From the NCBI RefSeq assembly GCF_002582035.1, contig NZ_NUQE01000022.1, forward strand, positions 40,343-104,342: 64,000 nt of DNA. The letters are read 5' to 3'. Each line of letters opens with the position of its first letter. Within the stretch, counting starts at the first letter, position 1. Position numbers and translations under genes: made by a program. Below are positions 1 through 9,331 of this stretch, one piece after another. This stretch comes from Bacillus pseudomycoides. Lineage in GTDB: Bacteria; Bacillota; Bacilli; Bacillales; Bacillaceae_G. The notes beneath the pieces were generated by a model. The model was not told the origin of the DNA. It ran no database searches and saw only the letters and a list, made by a program, of their open reading frames with translations.

Positions 1-350
1 AAAAGCGAGTAAATCCATTTTTCTTTGGAATGGTTTGGCTATTACTATTTGTGGGAGCTGCCCTTGCAATTATTTATTTTCATGAAGACGTTAGTATGCA
101 GCAAGTACATCAACGCTTGTATTACATGATTACAGGAGAAAACAATAAAAAGCCACTTTTATTTCAAATCCCATATTCGTTAGGACTTGGACTTGGAATG
201 GTTCTTTTTTTTAATCATGTTTTTCAAAAGCGCATTAATGAGGAGCCGAGCCCATTAGAAGTTGAAATGTTCCAATATCAGCAATCACTCGATCAATATG
301 TGATGATGAATGAAAATAAAGAAATGATAAAGAAAATCCCAAATGATTGA
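1..350 (+). CDS. spoVAA: SpoVAA, stage V sporulation protein AA (3' part)
   Basis: The gene is cut by the left edge of the window; the frame is open from base 3 and about 115 C-terminal residues are visible. They show two hydrophobic membrane segments followed by an acidic/amphipathic tail. Identification rests on position directly before spoVAB-C-D-E-F, with an 8-base overlap with spoVAB, and on the membrane topology. SpoVAA belongs to the SpoVA inner spore membrane complex that moves dipicolinic acid during sporulation and germination. The promoter of the operon lies outside the window. Confidence 0.85.
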   Translation, partial: KRVNPFFFGMVWLLLFVGAALAIIYFHEDVSMQQVHQRLYYMITGENNKKPLLFQIPYSLGLGLGMVLFFNHVFQKRINEEPSPLEVEMFQYQQSLDQYVMMNENKEMIKKIPND

Positions 351-759
351 ATATATCGGGGTGATCTTTATTGGATTTGCTGGTGGAATTGCTGTTGGAG
401 GAGGATACGTTGCATTTTTAACTGTATTAGGTGTGATTCCAAGGCTCGCTCAGTTAACGAAAAGTGGTCATCGTGTTCAATGTTATGAATGGGCTGTTGT
501 GAGCGGTGCATTAAGCGGCGCATGGTGCAGTTTACGCGATATCACATTGATGGCTTCACCGTATTGGCTTTTGCTCCTTGGATTGTTATGTGGCACATTT
601 ATTGGAATGCTTGCCGCTGCCTTAACAGAAGTGCTGAATGTACTTCCAATATTGGCAAAACGTGTTGGAGTTGATGGGAAAATTGTTATTCTTCTTATCG
701 CACTTGTTCTTGGTAAGGTGGTAGGTTCTTTATTTCATTGGATTTATTTTGTGAAGTAG
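343..759 (+). CDS. spoVAB: SpoVAB, stage V sporulation protein AB
   Basis: A 138-residue polytopic membrane protein with about four hydrophobic segments and a Gly-rich N-terminal segment ([16 protein letters not shown]). Its start overlaps the end of spoVAA, which suggests translational coupling. Length and gene order match the SpoVAB family. It is part of the spore membrane SpoVA channel for Ca-dipicolinate; its individual role is poorly known. Confidence 0.93.
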   Translation: MIEYIGVIFIGFAGGIAVGGGYVAFLTVLGVIPRLAQLTKSGHRVQCYEWAVVSGALSGAWCSLRDITLMASPYWLLLLGLLCGTFIGMLAAALTEVLNVLPILAKRVGVDGKIVILLIALVLGKVVGSLFHWIYFVK

Positions 760-770
760 GAGGTATGTAA

Positions 771-1232
771 ATGACACCGCGAAAATTGAAAGATGATTAT
801 ACAAATAACGTGAAAGAGTATCAACCGAAACCTAGCTATGTTATGAATTGCGTCAAGGCTTTTGTTGTGGGAGGACTTATTTGTACATTAGGTGAAGCTT
901 TGATGAAGATGTATATACACTATTTCGATTTTACAGAGAAAAATGCGGGAAATCCGGCAATCACAACATTAATATTATTGTCGGCCATTTTAACGGGATT
1001 TGGTGTATATGATAAACTTGGACAATTTGCAGGGGCAGGGTCATCAATTCCGGTTACTGGATTTGCAAATTCAATGGTGAGTGCAGCAATGGAACATCGC
1101 AGTGAAGGGATTGTTCTTGGGATTGCCACAAATATGTTCAAGATTGCTGGAAGTGTAATTGTATTTGGGGTTGTTGGAGCGTATGTTGTAGGTCTCATTC
1201 GATATACATGGAAGCTGTTTATCTCACCCTAA
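771..1232 (+). CDS. spoVAC: SpoVAC, mechanosensitive-type channel subunit, C-terminus altered by repeat insertion
   Basis: A 153-residue membrane protein with the SpoVAC/SpoVAE core, including the segment FAGAGSSIPVTGFANSMVSA near residues 85-105. SpoVAC of B. subtilis behaves as a mechanosensitive channel in the inner spore membrane. The last codons (Ile-Ser-Pro-stop) lie inside a bcr1-like element that begins with TTTAT at 1218. If the element is removed together with one TTTAT, the frame reads Leu-Phe-Met-stop, followed after 17 bases by the spoVAD start. That looks like the ancestral arrangement. Only the extreme C-terminus changes, so the protein is probably functional. Confidence 0.93.
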   Translation: MTPRKLKDDYTNNVKEYQPKPSYVMNCVKAFVVGGLICTLGEALMKMYIHYFDFTEKNAGNPAITTLILLSAILTGFGVYDKLGQFAGAGSSIPVTGFANSMVSAAMEHRSEGIVLGIATNMFKIAGSVIVFGVVGAYVVGLIRYTWKLFISP

Positions 1233-1368
1233 TAGGCAGTAAGCCCCCATCTCAAGATTCAGAGAAAACAAAGAAGATAGGTGGGAGATAACTGCTGGTA
1301 TGTGCCCAATTGCTTTAACTAACCCGCAGTGGGGCATGAAAAAAGCACTAAGGGAAGTTTCACTTTAT
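1218..1368 (+). repeat. bcr1-like element, full-size, within the spoVA operon
   Basis: A degenerate 151-bp copy running from TTTAT (1218) to TTTAT (1364) in the forward orientation, ending in AGTTTCAC-TTTAT. It shares the CAGTAAG...CCTCAAGATTC...AGGTGGG...AACTGC core with the other copies here. It supplies the stop codon of spoVAC and widens the spoVAC-spoVAD gap to 156 bases. No T-run terminator is visible inside, so read-through is likely. Confidence 0.85.
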
Positions 1369-1388
1369 GTAAGTAAAGGAGAAGATAG

Positions 1389-2402
1389 ATGAGATTAACT
1401 GGGAAACAAACGTGGGTATTTCAAAACGATGTATATGTGAATGCGACAGGAACGGCTGTTGGACCGGAAGAAGCGGAGGGACCGCTTGGAAATAGTTTTG
1501 ATATTACATATGATGATTTGCATTGCGGGGAAGAGAGTTGGGAGCTAGCAGAAAGACGATTAATGAGAGATTCAATTCAACAAGTATTGCGAAAAGAAAA
1601 GCTGCAAGCATCTGATATCGATTTTTTTTTAGCTGGAGATTTATTAAATCAAACGGTTACAGCAAATTATGTTGCTAGAGAACTTTCGATTCCATTTCTA
1701 GGAATGTTTGGAGCATGTTCAACTTCTATGGAGACGTTAGCTGTTGGTGCAGCATTTATTGATGGTGGATTTGCAAATCGCGTATTAGCGACAGTTAGTA
1801 GTCATAATGCCACTGCTGAAAGGCAATTTCGTTATCCGACAGAGTACGGAGGACAAAAACCAAATACAGCGACATTTACTGTTACGGGAGCTGGTACAGC
1901 TTTAATTAGTCGTGAAAGAAGTTCAATTAAAGTAACATCAGCAACCATTGGAAAAGTTCAAGATTTAGGTATAGCAGATCCGTTTGATATGGGATCTGCT
2001 ATGGCCCCTGCTGCAGCCCATACAATTGGGCAGCATTTTGAAGATTTAAAAAGAAGTGCAGCAGATTATGATTTAATTGTAACGGGTGATTTATCCGCAG
2101 TCGGGACACCAATTGCGCGGCAACTTTTGTTAGATGAAGGTTATGACATAGGTAATGTCTATAATGATTGCGGTTTAATGATTTATAGAGATAATCAGCA
2201 AGTATTTGCAGGGGGAAGTGGCTGTGCCTGCTCTGCAGTTGTGACATATGGACATTTAATGGAAGAAATGAGAAAGGGGAATTTACAACGGATTTTTGTT
2301 GTGGCAACAGGGGCCTTGTTAAATCCGGTCATGATTCAACAAAAAGAAACGATTCCAACGATTGCACACGGTGTCGTATTTGAAAGAATAAAAGGGGTGT
2401 AA
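1389..2402 (+). CDS. spoVAD: SpoVAD, stage V sporulation protein AD
   Basis: A 337-residue soluble protein of the thiolase-like fold; the motif GACSTSMETLAVG puts the Cys at residue 110. SpoVAD binds dipicolinic acid directly in B. subtilis and sits on the outer face of the inner spore membrane. An AAAGGAG ribosome site lies 8 bases upstream of the ATG, just outside the inserted repeat. Length is normal for the family. Confidence 0.95.
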   Translation: MRLTGKQTWVFQNDVYVNATGTAVGPEEAEGPLGNSFDITYDDLHCGEESWELAERRLMRDSIQQVLRKEKLQASDIDFFLAGDLLNQTVTANYVARELSIPFLGMFGACSTSMETLAVGAAFIDGGFANRVLATVSSHNATAERQFRYPTEYGGQKPNTATFTVTGAGTALISRERSSIKVTSATIGKVQDLGIADPFDMGSAMAPAAAHTIGQHFEDLKRSAADYDLIVTGDLSAVGTPIARQLLLDEGYDIGNVYNDCGLMIYRDNQQVFAGGSGCACSAVVTYGHLMEEMRKGNLQRIFVVATGALLNPVMIQQKETIPTIAHGVVFERIKGV

Positions 2403-2405
2403 TAT

Positions 2406-2756
2406 GTGGAATTTATATATGCGTTTGTAGTTGGAGGGGCGATTTGTGTTATCGGACAACTATTGTTAGATTTTACAAAATTAACACCTGCACATGTTAT
2501 GGCAATCTTTGTAGTAGCGGGCGCTATATTAGATGGATTTGGAATTTATGATAAGTTGATTCGGTTTGCAGGAGCAGGAGCGACAGTTCCCATTACAAGT
2601 TTTGGTCATTCTTTATTGCATGGTGCGATGGAAGCTGCAGAAAAGCATGGTTATCTTGGGATTGGAATGGGAATGTTTAAGTTAACATCTGTTGGAATTT
2701 CAGCATCAATTTTATTTGCGTTTTTAGCGGCACTTATTTTTAAACCGAAAGGATAA
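2406..2756 (+). CDS. spoVAE: SpoVAE (SpoVAEb), membrane channel subunit
   Basis: A 116-residue membrane protein paralogous to SpoVAC: both contain FAGAGxxxPITxFxxS-like segments and a Gly-rich helix. The GTG start at 2406 follows the spoVAD stop by three bases. It belongs to the dipicolinate channel. A tighter assignment of its role cannot be made from sequence. Confidence 0.92.
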   Translation: MEFIYAFVVGGAICVIGQLLLDFTKLTPAHVMAIFVVAGAILDGFGIYDKLIRFAGAGATVPITSFGHSLLHGAMEAAEKHGYLGIGMGMFKLTSVGISASILFAFLAALIFKPKG

Positions 2757-2761
2757 ACAAC

Positions 2762-3325
2762 ATGAGAAGAAGGGTTATTTTGGTGACAGACGGAGATGAA
2801 TATGCACAGCGAACAATCGAGTTACTGACAAAGGAGTTTGGGGGACGATGTATTTCGGCATCACAAAGTAATCCAACGAAATTAACCGGGAGAAAGATTG
2901 TTGAGCTTATCATGCAAACACCACATGACCCCGTTTTTGTTATGTTTGATGATAGTGGATATATTGGGGAAGGTTCAGGAGAAAAAGCACTAAAATATGT
3001 AGCAACGAATAAACAAATTGATGTACTTGGTGTGTTAGCTGTCGCTTCTAATACACATCATTGGGAATGGGCCCGTGTTGATGTAAGTATCGATCGAGAA
3101 GGACGGTTAACTGAATATGGTGTTGATAAGTTTGGGTTAGCGGATGTTGAAATAGGAAGAATTAATGGTGATACTGTTTACTGTTTAGATGAGCTGCATG
3201 TTCCCGTTATTGTTGGAATTGGGGATATTGGAAAAATGTATGGAAATGATGACTGGAAGCGTGGATCACCTATTACAAAAAAAGCAATCCAACTAATTTT
3301 AGAAAGGAGTGGGTTTTATGACTAA
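2762..3325 (+). CDS. spoVAEA: SpoVAEa, stage V sporulation protein AEA
   Basis: A 187-residue soluble protein starting with a beta-alpha segment ([14 protein letters not shown]). It lies between spoVAEb and spoVAF, which is the conserved slot of spoVAEa. It contains [20 protein letters not shown] near residues 58-77. In B. subtilis the protein is soluble and part of the same operon; its biochemical role is unknown. The 3' end overlaps the spoVAF translation-start region. Confidence 0.9.
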   Translation: MRRRVILVTDGDEYAQRTIELLTKEFGGRCISASQSNPTKLTGRKIVELIMQTPHDPVFVMFDDSGYIGEGSGEKALKYVATNKQIDVLGVLAVASNTHHWEWARVDVSIDREGRLTEYGVDKFGLADVEIGRINGDTVYCLDELHVPVIVGIGDIGKMYGNDDWKRGSPITKKAIQLILERSGFYD

Positions 3326-4790
3326 CAAGAAAAAGACTAGTATACCAATTTCTTCTTTTTTAAGTGATAATGAAAATTATTTAAAGCAAACAGTTGGACT
3401 TGGTGTTACGTTTGATGTGGGGATTCGTAAATTTCATGTTTTAGATAAAGAAATTGGTGTTTTTTATGTGAACGGTTTGTGTGATACGAACTTCATTATA
3501 CACATTTTGGACGAAGTTGTTGATACGAATGAAATACAAAGGTATGAAGACAATACCGTAAAGCTGTTAGAAAATCGTCTTATTCATCAGCAAGTAAGTA
3601 AAGTAAAGACGATGGAAGATGTTTTATTTCAAGTTTTGTCAGGTTTAATCGTTATTTTTGTTGACGGAGAAACAGAAGCATTTGTAATAGATGTTCGTAG
3701 TTATCCGGGGCGAACTCCGACAGAGCCGGATACAGAGAAAGTTGTCAGAGGTTCCCGCGATGGATTTGTTGAAAATATTATTGTGAATACCGGTCTTATT
3801 CGGCGGCGTATTCGTGATCCTCGCTTGCGGCATGAGATGATACGGGTAGGTGATCGATCACAAACGGATATTTGTGTCGCATATGTACAAGATATTGCGA
3901 ATCCAGCCTTAGTGAAAATAATAAAGCAAGAGTTAGAAAATATTCAAATCGATGGTGTGACGATGGCTGATAAAACCATTGAGGAGTTTCTTGTTAAACA
4001 AGGATATAATCCTTTTCCGCTTATTCGATATACAGAAAGACCAGACGTCGCTGCGAATCATTTGCTAGAAGGACATGTTTTACTATTGACAGATACTTCC
4101 CCTAGCGCAATTATTACACCAACAACATATTTTCATCATGTACAGCATGCTGAGGAGTTTCGGCAAAATCCTGCTGTCGGAACGTTTTTACGTTGGACTC
4201 GATTTCTCGGAATATTGTTTTCGCTGTTCTTATTACCACTTTGGCTTGCGTTTGTATTGGACCCTACTTTATTGCCAGAAAAACTCGCGTTTATTGGACC
4301 GAATAAAACGACCAATTTACCAATTTTCTTGCAAATTCTTTTAGCGGAAGTAGGATTGGAATTTTTACGAATGGCATCTATCCATACACCAACACCACTG
4401 TCATCAGCAGCCGGGATAATTTCAGCTGTATTAATTGGTCAAGTAGCAATCGATGTCGGTTTATTTGTACCGGAAGTTATTTTATATACTGCGATTTCTA
4501 TGATTGGAACATATGCAACGCCAAGTTATGAATTAGGATTAGGGAATAAAGTCGGTAAATTATTCCTCATTATATGTACAGCTATATTTCATGATACAGG
4601 ATTTGTTATTGGAATGACATTGTTAATTTTATTTTTAGCATCGATTAAAAGTTTGCAAACACCGTATCTTTGGCCATTTCTTCCATTTGATTGGGGATCA
4701 TTCGTGAAAATTTTGATTCGACCATCTATTCCTAGTTTGAAAGTGCGTCCAAGTATAGTCCATCCACAAAATATAAGACGACAAAAATAA
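3318..4790 (+). CDS. spoVAF: SpoVAF, GerA-family spore membrane protein
   Basis: A 490-residue protein of the GerA/SpoVAF family: a soluble N-terminal half (to about residue 285), then four or five membrane helices, ending in a basic tail. The ATG at 3318 is preferred because AAAGGAG ends 8 bases upstream; the GTG at 3309 overlaps that ribosome site. SpoVAF resembles A subunits of nutrient germinant receptors and supports germination signalling in B. subtilis. It is the last gene of the operon and is followed by a strong terminator. Confidence 0.94.
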   Translation: MTNKKKTSIPISSFLSDNENYLKQTVGLGVTFDVGIRKFHVLDKEIGVFYVNGLCDTNFIIHILDEVVDTNEIQRYEDNTVKLLENRLIHQQVSKVKTMEDVLFQVLSGLIVIFVDGETEAFVIDVRSYPGRTPTEPDTEKVVRGSRDGFVENIIVNTGLIRRRIRDPRLRHEMIRVGDRSQTDICVAYVQDIANPALVKIIKQELENIQIDGVTMADKTIEEFLVKQGYNPFPLIRYTERPDVAANHLLEGHVLLLTDTSPSAIITPTTYFHHVQHAEEFRQNPAVGTFLRWTRFLGILFSLFLLPLWLAFVLDPTLLPEKLAFIGPNKTTNLPIFLQILLAEVGLEFLRMASIHTPTPLSSAAGIISAVLIGQVAIDVGLFVPEVILYTAISMIGTYATPSYELGLGNKVGKLFLIICTAIFHDTGFVIGMTLLILFLASIKSLQTPYLWPFLPFDWGSFVKILIRPSIPSLKVRPSIVHPQNIRRQK

Positions 4791-4818
4791 GCAGAAGGAA
4801 ACTTCTGCTTATTTTTAT
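4789..4818 (+). terminator. Rho-independent terminator of the spoVA operon
   Basis: Perfect arms AAGCAGAAG and CTTCTGCTT with a GAAA-type loop, followed by ATTTTTATT, immediately after the spoVAF stop. Confidence 0.85.
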
Positions 4819-4901
4819 TATAAATTTATATGTTCTTAACAAAAACATAACATTTCTTTTGTACACTAGAAGTACATATAGTGTATGGAAGGGGAGATTA
4901 C

Positions 4902-5687
4902 ATGATTAAGTTATTTGTGAGTGATTTAGATGATACACTCGTTTATAATGTGAATCGGATTCATCGAGAGGATGAAAAAGCATTATGCTGGCTAGCAGAA
5001 AAAGGAACGGATATTTGTTTTTCTTCTGGCCGTTTTACTCATCGTATTCATGATGCTGTGAAACAATTTGCTTTCCCTTATTATACAACAGGGTTAAATG
5101 GTGCGGTCTTATTAACGAAAGAAGGGGAAATGCTCCACGAATCGACTTTTAATGGTGAAATTGCCCGGGAAATATATAAATATATACATGAAAAAGAGAT
5201 GGCGGATATTGTATGTGCGAAGGAGCATCGATATACGAAAAAGAAAAATGAGCATCATCGTATGTTTGAAGAATATATTCAAGTGAAAATCGCAGAAGTG
5301 GAGACATTAGATGAAGAGTTTGGACAAACTATTCATCCCGCAAAATTATTTGTATATGGAGAAGAAGCAAAAATAACAATGTTAGATGAAGAGCTGCGAA
5401 ACAAATTTCAAGGCAAAGCAGAAGTAGTGATTTCGGGAAAGAGATATGTGGATATTATGCCAGTTGGAATTAGTAAAGGAAGTGCACTGAAACTTTTAAT
5501 GGAACACTTACAAGTAGAAGCGCATGAAGTAGCGTGCATCGGGGATTCCTTTAATGATGTTTCAATGTTTTCTGTGACGCCGTATTCTTTTACGTTGCAT
5601 CATGCTCATCCATACGTGAAAGGAAAAGCGAGTCGGGTTGTTCGTTCTGTAGAAGAAGCAATTATGCAACTCCCGTTATTAGCATAA
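4902..5687 (+). CDS. HAD-superfamily (Cof-type) phosphatase
   Basis: A 261-residue protein with HAD motif I FVSDLDDT (Asp8, Asp10), motif II FSSG near residue 45, a conserved SKGSAL lysine, and motif IV GDSFND near residue 214. This is the Cof/YkrA-type hydrolase layout, acting on small phosphorylated metabolites; the substrate cannot be read. The start at 4902 follows AGGGGAG; an in-frame GTG further upstream (4881) is less likely. An inverted repeat TACACTA...TAGTGTA at about 4862-4885 overlaps the upstream region and could be an operator. Confidence 0.85.
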   Translation: MIKLFVSDLDDTLVYNVNRIHREDEKALCWLAEKGTDICFSSGRFTHRIHDAVKQFAFPYYTTGLNGAVLLTKEGEMLHESTFNGEIAREIYKYIHEKEMADIVCAKEHRYTKKKNEHHRMFEEYIQVKIAEVETLDEEFGQTIHPAKLFVYGEEAKITMLDEELRNKFQGKAEVVISGKRYVDIMPVGISKGSALKLLMEHLQVEAHEVACIGDSFNDVSMFSVTPYSFTLHHAHPYVKGKASRVVRSVEEAIMQLPLLA

Positions 5688-5688
5688 A

Positions 5689-5717
5689 AAAAGCTCGTCA
5701 ATGACGAGCTTTTTTTA
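5689..5717. terminator. Bidirectional terminator between HAD gene and ypuA
   Basis: AAAAAGCTCGTC-AAT-GACGAGCTTTTTTT. It has A-runs on one side and T-runs on the other, so it can serve both convergent genes. Confidence 0.85.
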
Positions 5718-6581
5718 ATTAAATAGTGATTTGATAAAGTCAATAAAGCTAGAGAACACACCTTTTAGACTTTCTAAAAAGCCCTGACCTTCATCGGAAC
5801 TTAGAAATGATGAAACATGGTCTTTCGCTTTGTTTAATTGGTTACTAACTTGATCCCAATCAATATTTAAGTTTTTCATTTTGTCAAAGAGTGATACTAA
5901 GCTATTGAGTTGTTCATCTGTTAATGTAATTCCAAGTTGATCTGCAACCTTTGTAATGAGTGAACGTAAATCTTCTGTTGTTTTTGGTTGCTCTTTTGCT
6001 ATTTCTTCTTTAACGTTTGCAACAAGTTGTACAGCTTTATCATTTCCGATTTGGTCACCAAGTTTTGCGGTTTGAACCATTTCTTCGTTCGCAACTTTTT
6101 TTACTTCTTCAGGAATTTCTTTGTTCGATGTTGTTTCGTAAGCTTTCATTAAGCCTGTTAAAGCTGCGGTTCCTGAAACTTTAAATGGTGCTGTAATGTA
6201 TATATTCGCATCTTTTACACCTGCTGTAATTAAGGCGTTTGTATACATCGCATCTGTTACCCCATTAATATTATGCGTTTGTACAACAAGACCAGACCCT
6301 TTTTTTGTATACGTAATCATAGAAGAAGAAATTGCTTTTGTGCCGATTTGTGCGTTTGGTACAACTCCATCTAAATATTTATGTTCTTCCGCATTTGATA
6401 CCGTAATAATTTGCGCATCTTTTGGCGCCTTCATTTCTTCAAGAAGCTGTTGTTTTTGCTGTTCTGTTAAATTTTCTCCTAATGTAACAATAGATTCTCC
6501 CTCAATCATATCTGCATATGAAGCTGTTGGAATTAAAAACACCATGACAGCTAATAGCAGTGCTAATAGTTTCGTTTTCAC
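5715..6581 (-). CDS. ypuA: DUF1002 secreted protein, YpuA-like
   Basis: A 288-residue protein with a signal peptide (MKTKLLALLLAVMVFLIPTASYA, cleavage near residue 23) and a DUF1002 domain. The domain contains IVTLGENLTEQQKQQLLEEM-like and TAALTGLMKAYE segments. B. subtilis YpuA has the same length and the same neighbourhood (spoVA, ppiB, ribT, scpAB). It is a predicted extracytoplasmic protein of unknown role. The GGGAGCG ribosome site lies just upstream of the ATG. Confidence 0.85.
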   Translation of the reverse strand: MKTKLLALLLAVMVFLIPTASYADMIEGESIVTLGENLTEQQKQQLLEEMKAPKDAQIITVSNAEEHKYLDGVVPNAQIGTKAISSSMITYTKKGSGLVVQTHNINGVTDAMYTNALITAGVKDANIYITAPFKVSGTAALTGLMKAYETTSNKEIPEEVKKVANEEMVQTAKLGDQIGNDKAVQLVANVKEEIAKEQPKTTEDLRSLITKVADQLGITLTDEQLNSLVSLFDKMKNLNIDWDQVSNQLNKAKDHVSSFLSSDEGQGFLESLKGVFSSFIDFIKSLFN

Positions 6582-6701
6582 GAAAAATCGCTCCCTTTCT
6601 CTTTCTGGAATTTTCGGGCAACAAAGTAATTATAGTATATTTTTTGTATTTGTCATCCGTCTTCAGAATGATTTCTGGAAGAAATAGCAGGATTGTCGGA
6701 T

Positions 6702-6755
6702 TTTATTCCGCTATTCGTGTGCAGTAAGCCCTTGCTGATAGAGGTTTTACTTTAT
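6702..6755 (+). repeat. bcr1-like element, mini form (54 bp)
   Basis: TTTATTCCGCTATTCG...GTTTTACTTTAT: both termini of the repeat are present and nearly all the interior is missing. It lies in the 5' region between ypuA and the Nudix gene. Its length matches the mini copies at 35672 and 48443. Confidence 0.7.
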
Positions 6756-6826
6756 TAAGAAGGTATTGGTGTTGCAATAGAGAAGTATATTTTTAATCTA
6801 TTATTCAGTTGAAAGGAAGAAACAGA

Positions 6827-7357
6827 GTGCGCCCTTTGTTGAGGGTGGAAGCGTTGATTTTTAATCGTGATAAGACAAGTATTTTGATTCAATGTGATAC
6901 AAACGAAGAGTTTTATCGCTTACCTGGTGGATCGATTGAGTTTGGAGAAAGTGCTGCAGCGGCAATTGAAAGAGAGCTTGTGGAAGAATATGATTTACAG
7001 GTAACAGCAGAACGCTTTGCTGCTGTGAATGAACATATTTTTGAGGTAGATAATAAAAAATATCATCATTGTACCTTATTGTATTGGTGCACTGTTGAAG
7101 AAGATGAGCAGACAGTAAGATGGCATAAAGAGCATTCTGATATTATGTTAAAGTGGAAAGGAATTAGTAAATTGAAAGCAACGCCAATATATCCAGAAGG
7201 GGTTATGAAAATTATTGAACAGGATAAAGTGAAACTTCCATCAGTGGAGGGGGTTCATCCCCCACTGATGGAAAGCTCTCTCAATCTTGAGGTGGGGGTC
7301 TTACTGCCTGCGAATAGCGGGATAAAAAAGAATCTTTGCATTGGCTTGAAGAAGTAA
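6827..7357 (+). CDS. Nudix hydrolase with a repeat-derived C-terminal tail
   Basis: A 176-residue protein as annotated. The Nudix box GGSIEFGESAAAAIERELVEE (about residues 29-49 from the GTG) fits GX5EX7REUXEEXGU except that the last Gly is Asp. The GTG at 6827 is chosen for its AAAGGA site about 9 bases upstream. The domain ends near residue 134. From there the frame runs through an inverse bcr1-like element (7224-7326), giving a tail KVKLPSVEG...NLCIGLKK. Removing the element and one ATAAA restores QDKKESLHWLEEVTY-stop, a plausible native end. Substrate unknown. Whether the foreign tail affects folding is open. Confidence 0.85.
   Translation: MRPLLRVEALIFNRDKTSILIQCDTNEEFYRLPGGSIEFGESAAAAIERELVEEYDLQVTAERFAAVNEHIFEVDNKKYHHCTLLYWCTVEEDEQTVRWHKEHSDIMLKWKGISKLKATPIYPEGVMKIIEQDKVKLPSVEGVHPPLMESSLNLEVGVLLPANSGIKKNLCIGLKK
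7224..7326 (-). repeat. bcr1-like element, intermediate form (103 bp), inside a coding frame
   Basis: Reverse orientation, ATAAAGTGAAACTTCC...GCGGGATAAA, flanked by ATAAA on both sides. The interior lacks the right half of the long stem. The net insertion is 98 bases, so it shifts the downstream frame of the Nudix gene. Confidence 0.85.
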
Positions 7358-7454
7358 CATACTAAATTTAACAAGGTTTTCACAATAATATTTTTGTTTA
7401 TTACAGTGATTGTGGTAATATAAGGCTGAGATTGTTGAAAGGAGCTTATTATAC

Positions 7455-7892
7455 ATGAAAACTTTAGGATACATATTAATGGAAAACGGTGAAAAAATCG
7501 AATTAGAATTTTTCCCAGAAGAAGCACCAAAAACAGTAGATAACTTCAAAAAATTAGCAAATGAAGGTTTTTATGATGGTTTAACATTCCACCGCGTTAT
7601 TCCTGGTTTCGTATCTCAAGGGGGCTGCCCAATTGGAAATGGAACAGGCGGACCTGGTTATTCTATTCCTTGTGAGACTGATGGAAATCCTCACAAACAT
7701 ACAGTAGGCGCACTTTCAATGGCACATGCTGGTAGAAATACTGGGGGAAGTCAGTTCTTTGTTGTACATGAGCCACAACCGCATCTAAATGGTGTTCATA
7801 CTGTATTTGGAAAGGCAACAAGTGGTATTGAAACAGTATTAAATATGCGTCAAGGCGATGTTATGAAAGAAGTTAAAGTTTGGGAAGAGTAA
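7455..7892 (+). CDS. ppiB: Peptidyl-prolyl cis-trans isomerase B (cyclophilin)
   Basis: A 145-residue single-domain cyclophilin. The core motifs [13 protein letters not shown] (about 50-62) and GGSQFFV (about 96-102) are intact, including the catalytic Arg in FHRV. It is a cytosolic protein-folding catalyst. AAAGGAGCTT lies upstream of the ATG. The same gene stands next to ypuA and ribT in B. subtilis, which supports the assignment. Confidence 0.95.
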   Translation: MKTLGYILMENGEKIELEFFPEEAPKTVDNFKKLANEGFYDGLTFHRVIPGFVSQGGCPIGNGTGGPGYSIPCETDGNPHKHTVGALSMAHAGRNTGGSQFFVVHEPQPHLNGVHTVFGKATSGIETVLNMRQGDVMKEVKVWEE

Positions 7893-7900
7893 AATGTGAA

Positions 7901-7928
7901 GAGGGAGCAAAATGCTCTCTCTTTTTTT
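7901..7928 (+). terminator. Terminator of ppiB
   Basis: Stem GAGGGAGCA / TGCTCTCTC (one G-U pair) with a short loop, followed by seven T. Confidence 0.85.
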
Positions 7929-8060
7929 GTGTAAAAAAAGAATGTGTAAGTTAAGAGCAGTAAAAGATACGTATAGGAGAATTTATGTATTTTTTGTACC
8001 ATTTAAGCTAGATGTGAACAATATTATGCTATTTGCATAATATAAACAAAATATCTACAT

Positions 8061-8089
8061 TTGACTTCCTCTTTCCCTCTTTGTATGAT
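8061..8089 (+). promoter_or_regulatory. Sigma-A-type promoter upstream of ribT
   Basis: TTGACT, a 17-base spacer, then TATGAT. It lies about 125 bases before the ribT start in an otherwise featureless 320-base gap. The long leader between promoter and gene shows no obvious riboswitch. Confidence 0.6.
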
Positions 8090-8198
8090 TATAAAGTTGT
8101 TTTTGGAGGGCAAACCTTCTCAGTTAATTAGAAATATTGTAAAATAGATATGATATAAAATGCTGGTTGAGGGGATATATGATTTGTAACTTTTGTAA

Positions 8199-8578
<380 letters not shown>

Positions 8579-8579
<1 letters not shown>

Positions 8580-8610
8580 TAAAGTGAAACTTCCATCAGT
8601 GGTGGGACAA
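8579..8610 (-). repeat. bcr1-like element, terminal fragment
   Basis: Only one end survives: ATAAAGTGAAACTTCCATCAGTGGTGGG. It abuts the ribT stop codon and merges into a terminator hairpin. Confidence 0.7.
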
Positions 8611-8644
8611 AAGCAGAGATAGTGCTATCTCTGCTTTCTTTTTT
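8610..8644. terminator. Bidirectional terminator between ribT and the DUF309 gene
   Basis: AAAGCAGAGATAG / CTATCTCTGCTTT, 13-bp perfect arms with a 2-base loop and a T-run on the plus strand. The DUF309 stop codon lies inside it. Confidence 0.85.
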
Positions 8645-9143
8645 GCAATTGTATATTTCGCTCGTTAATCACATCTTCACGATTGCGGCGAGAATGTTTA
8701 TGAACAATATCCGCACTTGGAGTAGAAGTAGTCTCTTTCCAAGAAAATCCTTTATTTTTACATAATTGCATGCATACGTCTTCTAAATTCGGATTAGAAA
8801 AAGGAAGGAATAGTGCTGTATAAGGCTTATGATTTTGAATGATGTGCAGTCGTTCCTCAAGAAGCAATAATAGTTTTGGATAGTCTAAATCTAACGCCTC
8901 TATGTGCTTTTTTTCATTTTGTAAAATGGATAGCGCGCTCTTCATCATTCGCTGGGCACCGTTCCAATTGCAACGTCTATGATGATATAAAGCGACAGCA
9001 ATTTGAATGAGACCTACCCAATGTTGTTCACGCTCTCCGCGTGGCTTTGTTTTCCAATGCTCTTCTAAAATTTCGTGACACTCAAAGTAGTCGTAATCAC
9101 TATGAAAATGAATTAAAAATTGTATGTATGCTTCATGATACAT
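8625..9143 (-). CDS. ypuF: DUF309 family protein (YpuF-like)
   Basis: A 172-residue protein with the DUF309 core: HSDYDYFECHEILEEHWK near the N-terminus and a helix GLIQIAVALYHHRRCNWNGA (about 44-63). The ATG at 9143 follows GGAGTG; an upstream in-frame start has no site. DUF309 proteins have two conserved helices with His/Glu residues that may bind a ligand; function unknown. The basic, Ser/Arg-rich C-terminus is longer than the core domain. It stands beside ribT and scpA as in B. subtilis. Confidence 0.82.
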   Translation of the reverse strand: MYHEAYIQFLIHFHSDYDYFECHEILEEHWKTKPRGEREQHWVGLIQIAVALYHHRRCNWNGAQRMMKSALSILQNEKKHIEALDLDYPKLLLLLEERLHIIQNHKPYTALFLPFSNPNLEDVCMQLCKNKGFSWKETTSTPSADIVHKHSRRNREDVINERNIQLQKRKQR

Positions 9144-9186
9144 GATTTTCACTCCTATTCTAAGCAACGTGTATATATAGTGTATT

Positions 9187-9291
9187 ATAAAGGGAAACTT
9201 CCATCAGTGGGGGGGTTTTCATCCCCCGCTTATCTTCTTCGCTTTTTCTAAACCTTGAGGGGGGCTTTCTGCCCAAAAGTAGCGGGATAAA
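9187..9291 (-). repeat. bcr1-like element, intermediate form (105 bp)
   Basis: Reverse orientation from ATAAAGGGAAACTTCC to AGCGGGATAAA, with ATAAA at both edges. It lacks the central third relative to full-size copies and is adjacent to a terminator hairpin. Confidence 0.82.
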
Positions 9292-9294
9292 TAT

Positions 9295-9324
9295 AAAGCG
9301 ACTAGAGGTTGTTCTAGTCGCTTT
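9295..9324 (-). terminator. Hairpin downstream of the YjcZ-type gene
   Basis: AAAGCGACTAGA / TCTAGTCGCTTT, 12-bp perfect arms with a 6-base loop, lying 7 bases after the small minus-strand gene. Confidence 0.7.
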
Positions 9325-9331
9325 ATGTCAG

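Noticed and set aside
7255-7549. Minus-strand frames opposite the Nudix 3' end and ppiB start
   Set aside because: Partly antisense to the repeat and to ppiB; no start signals.
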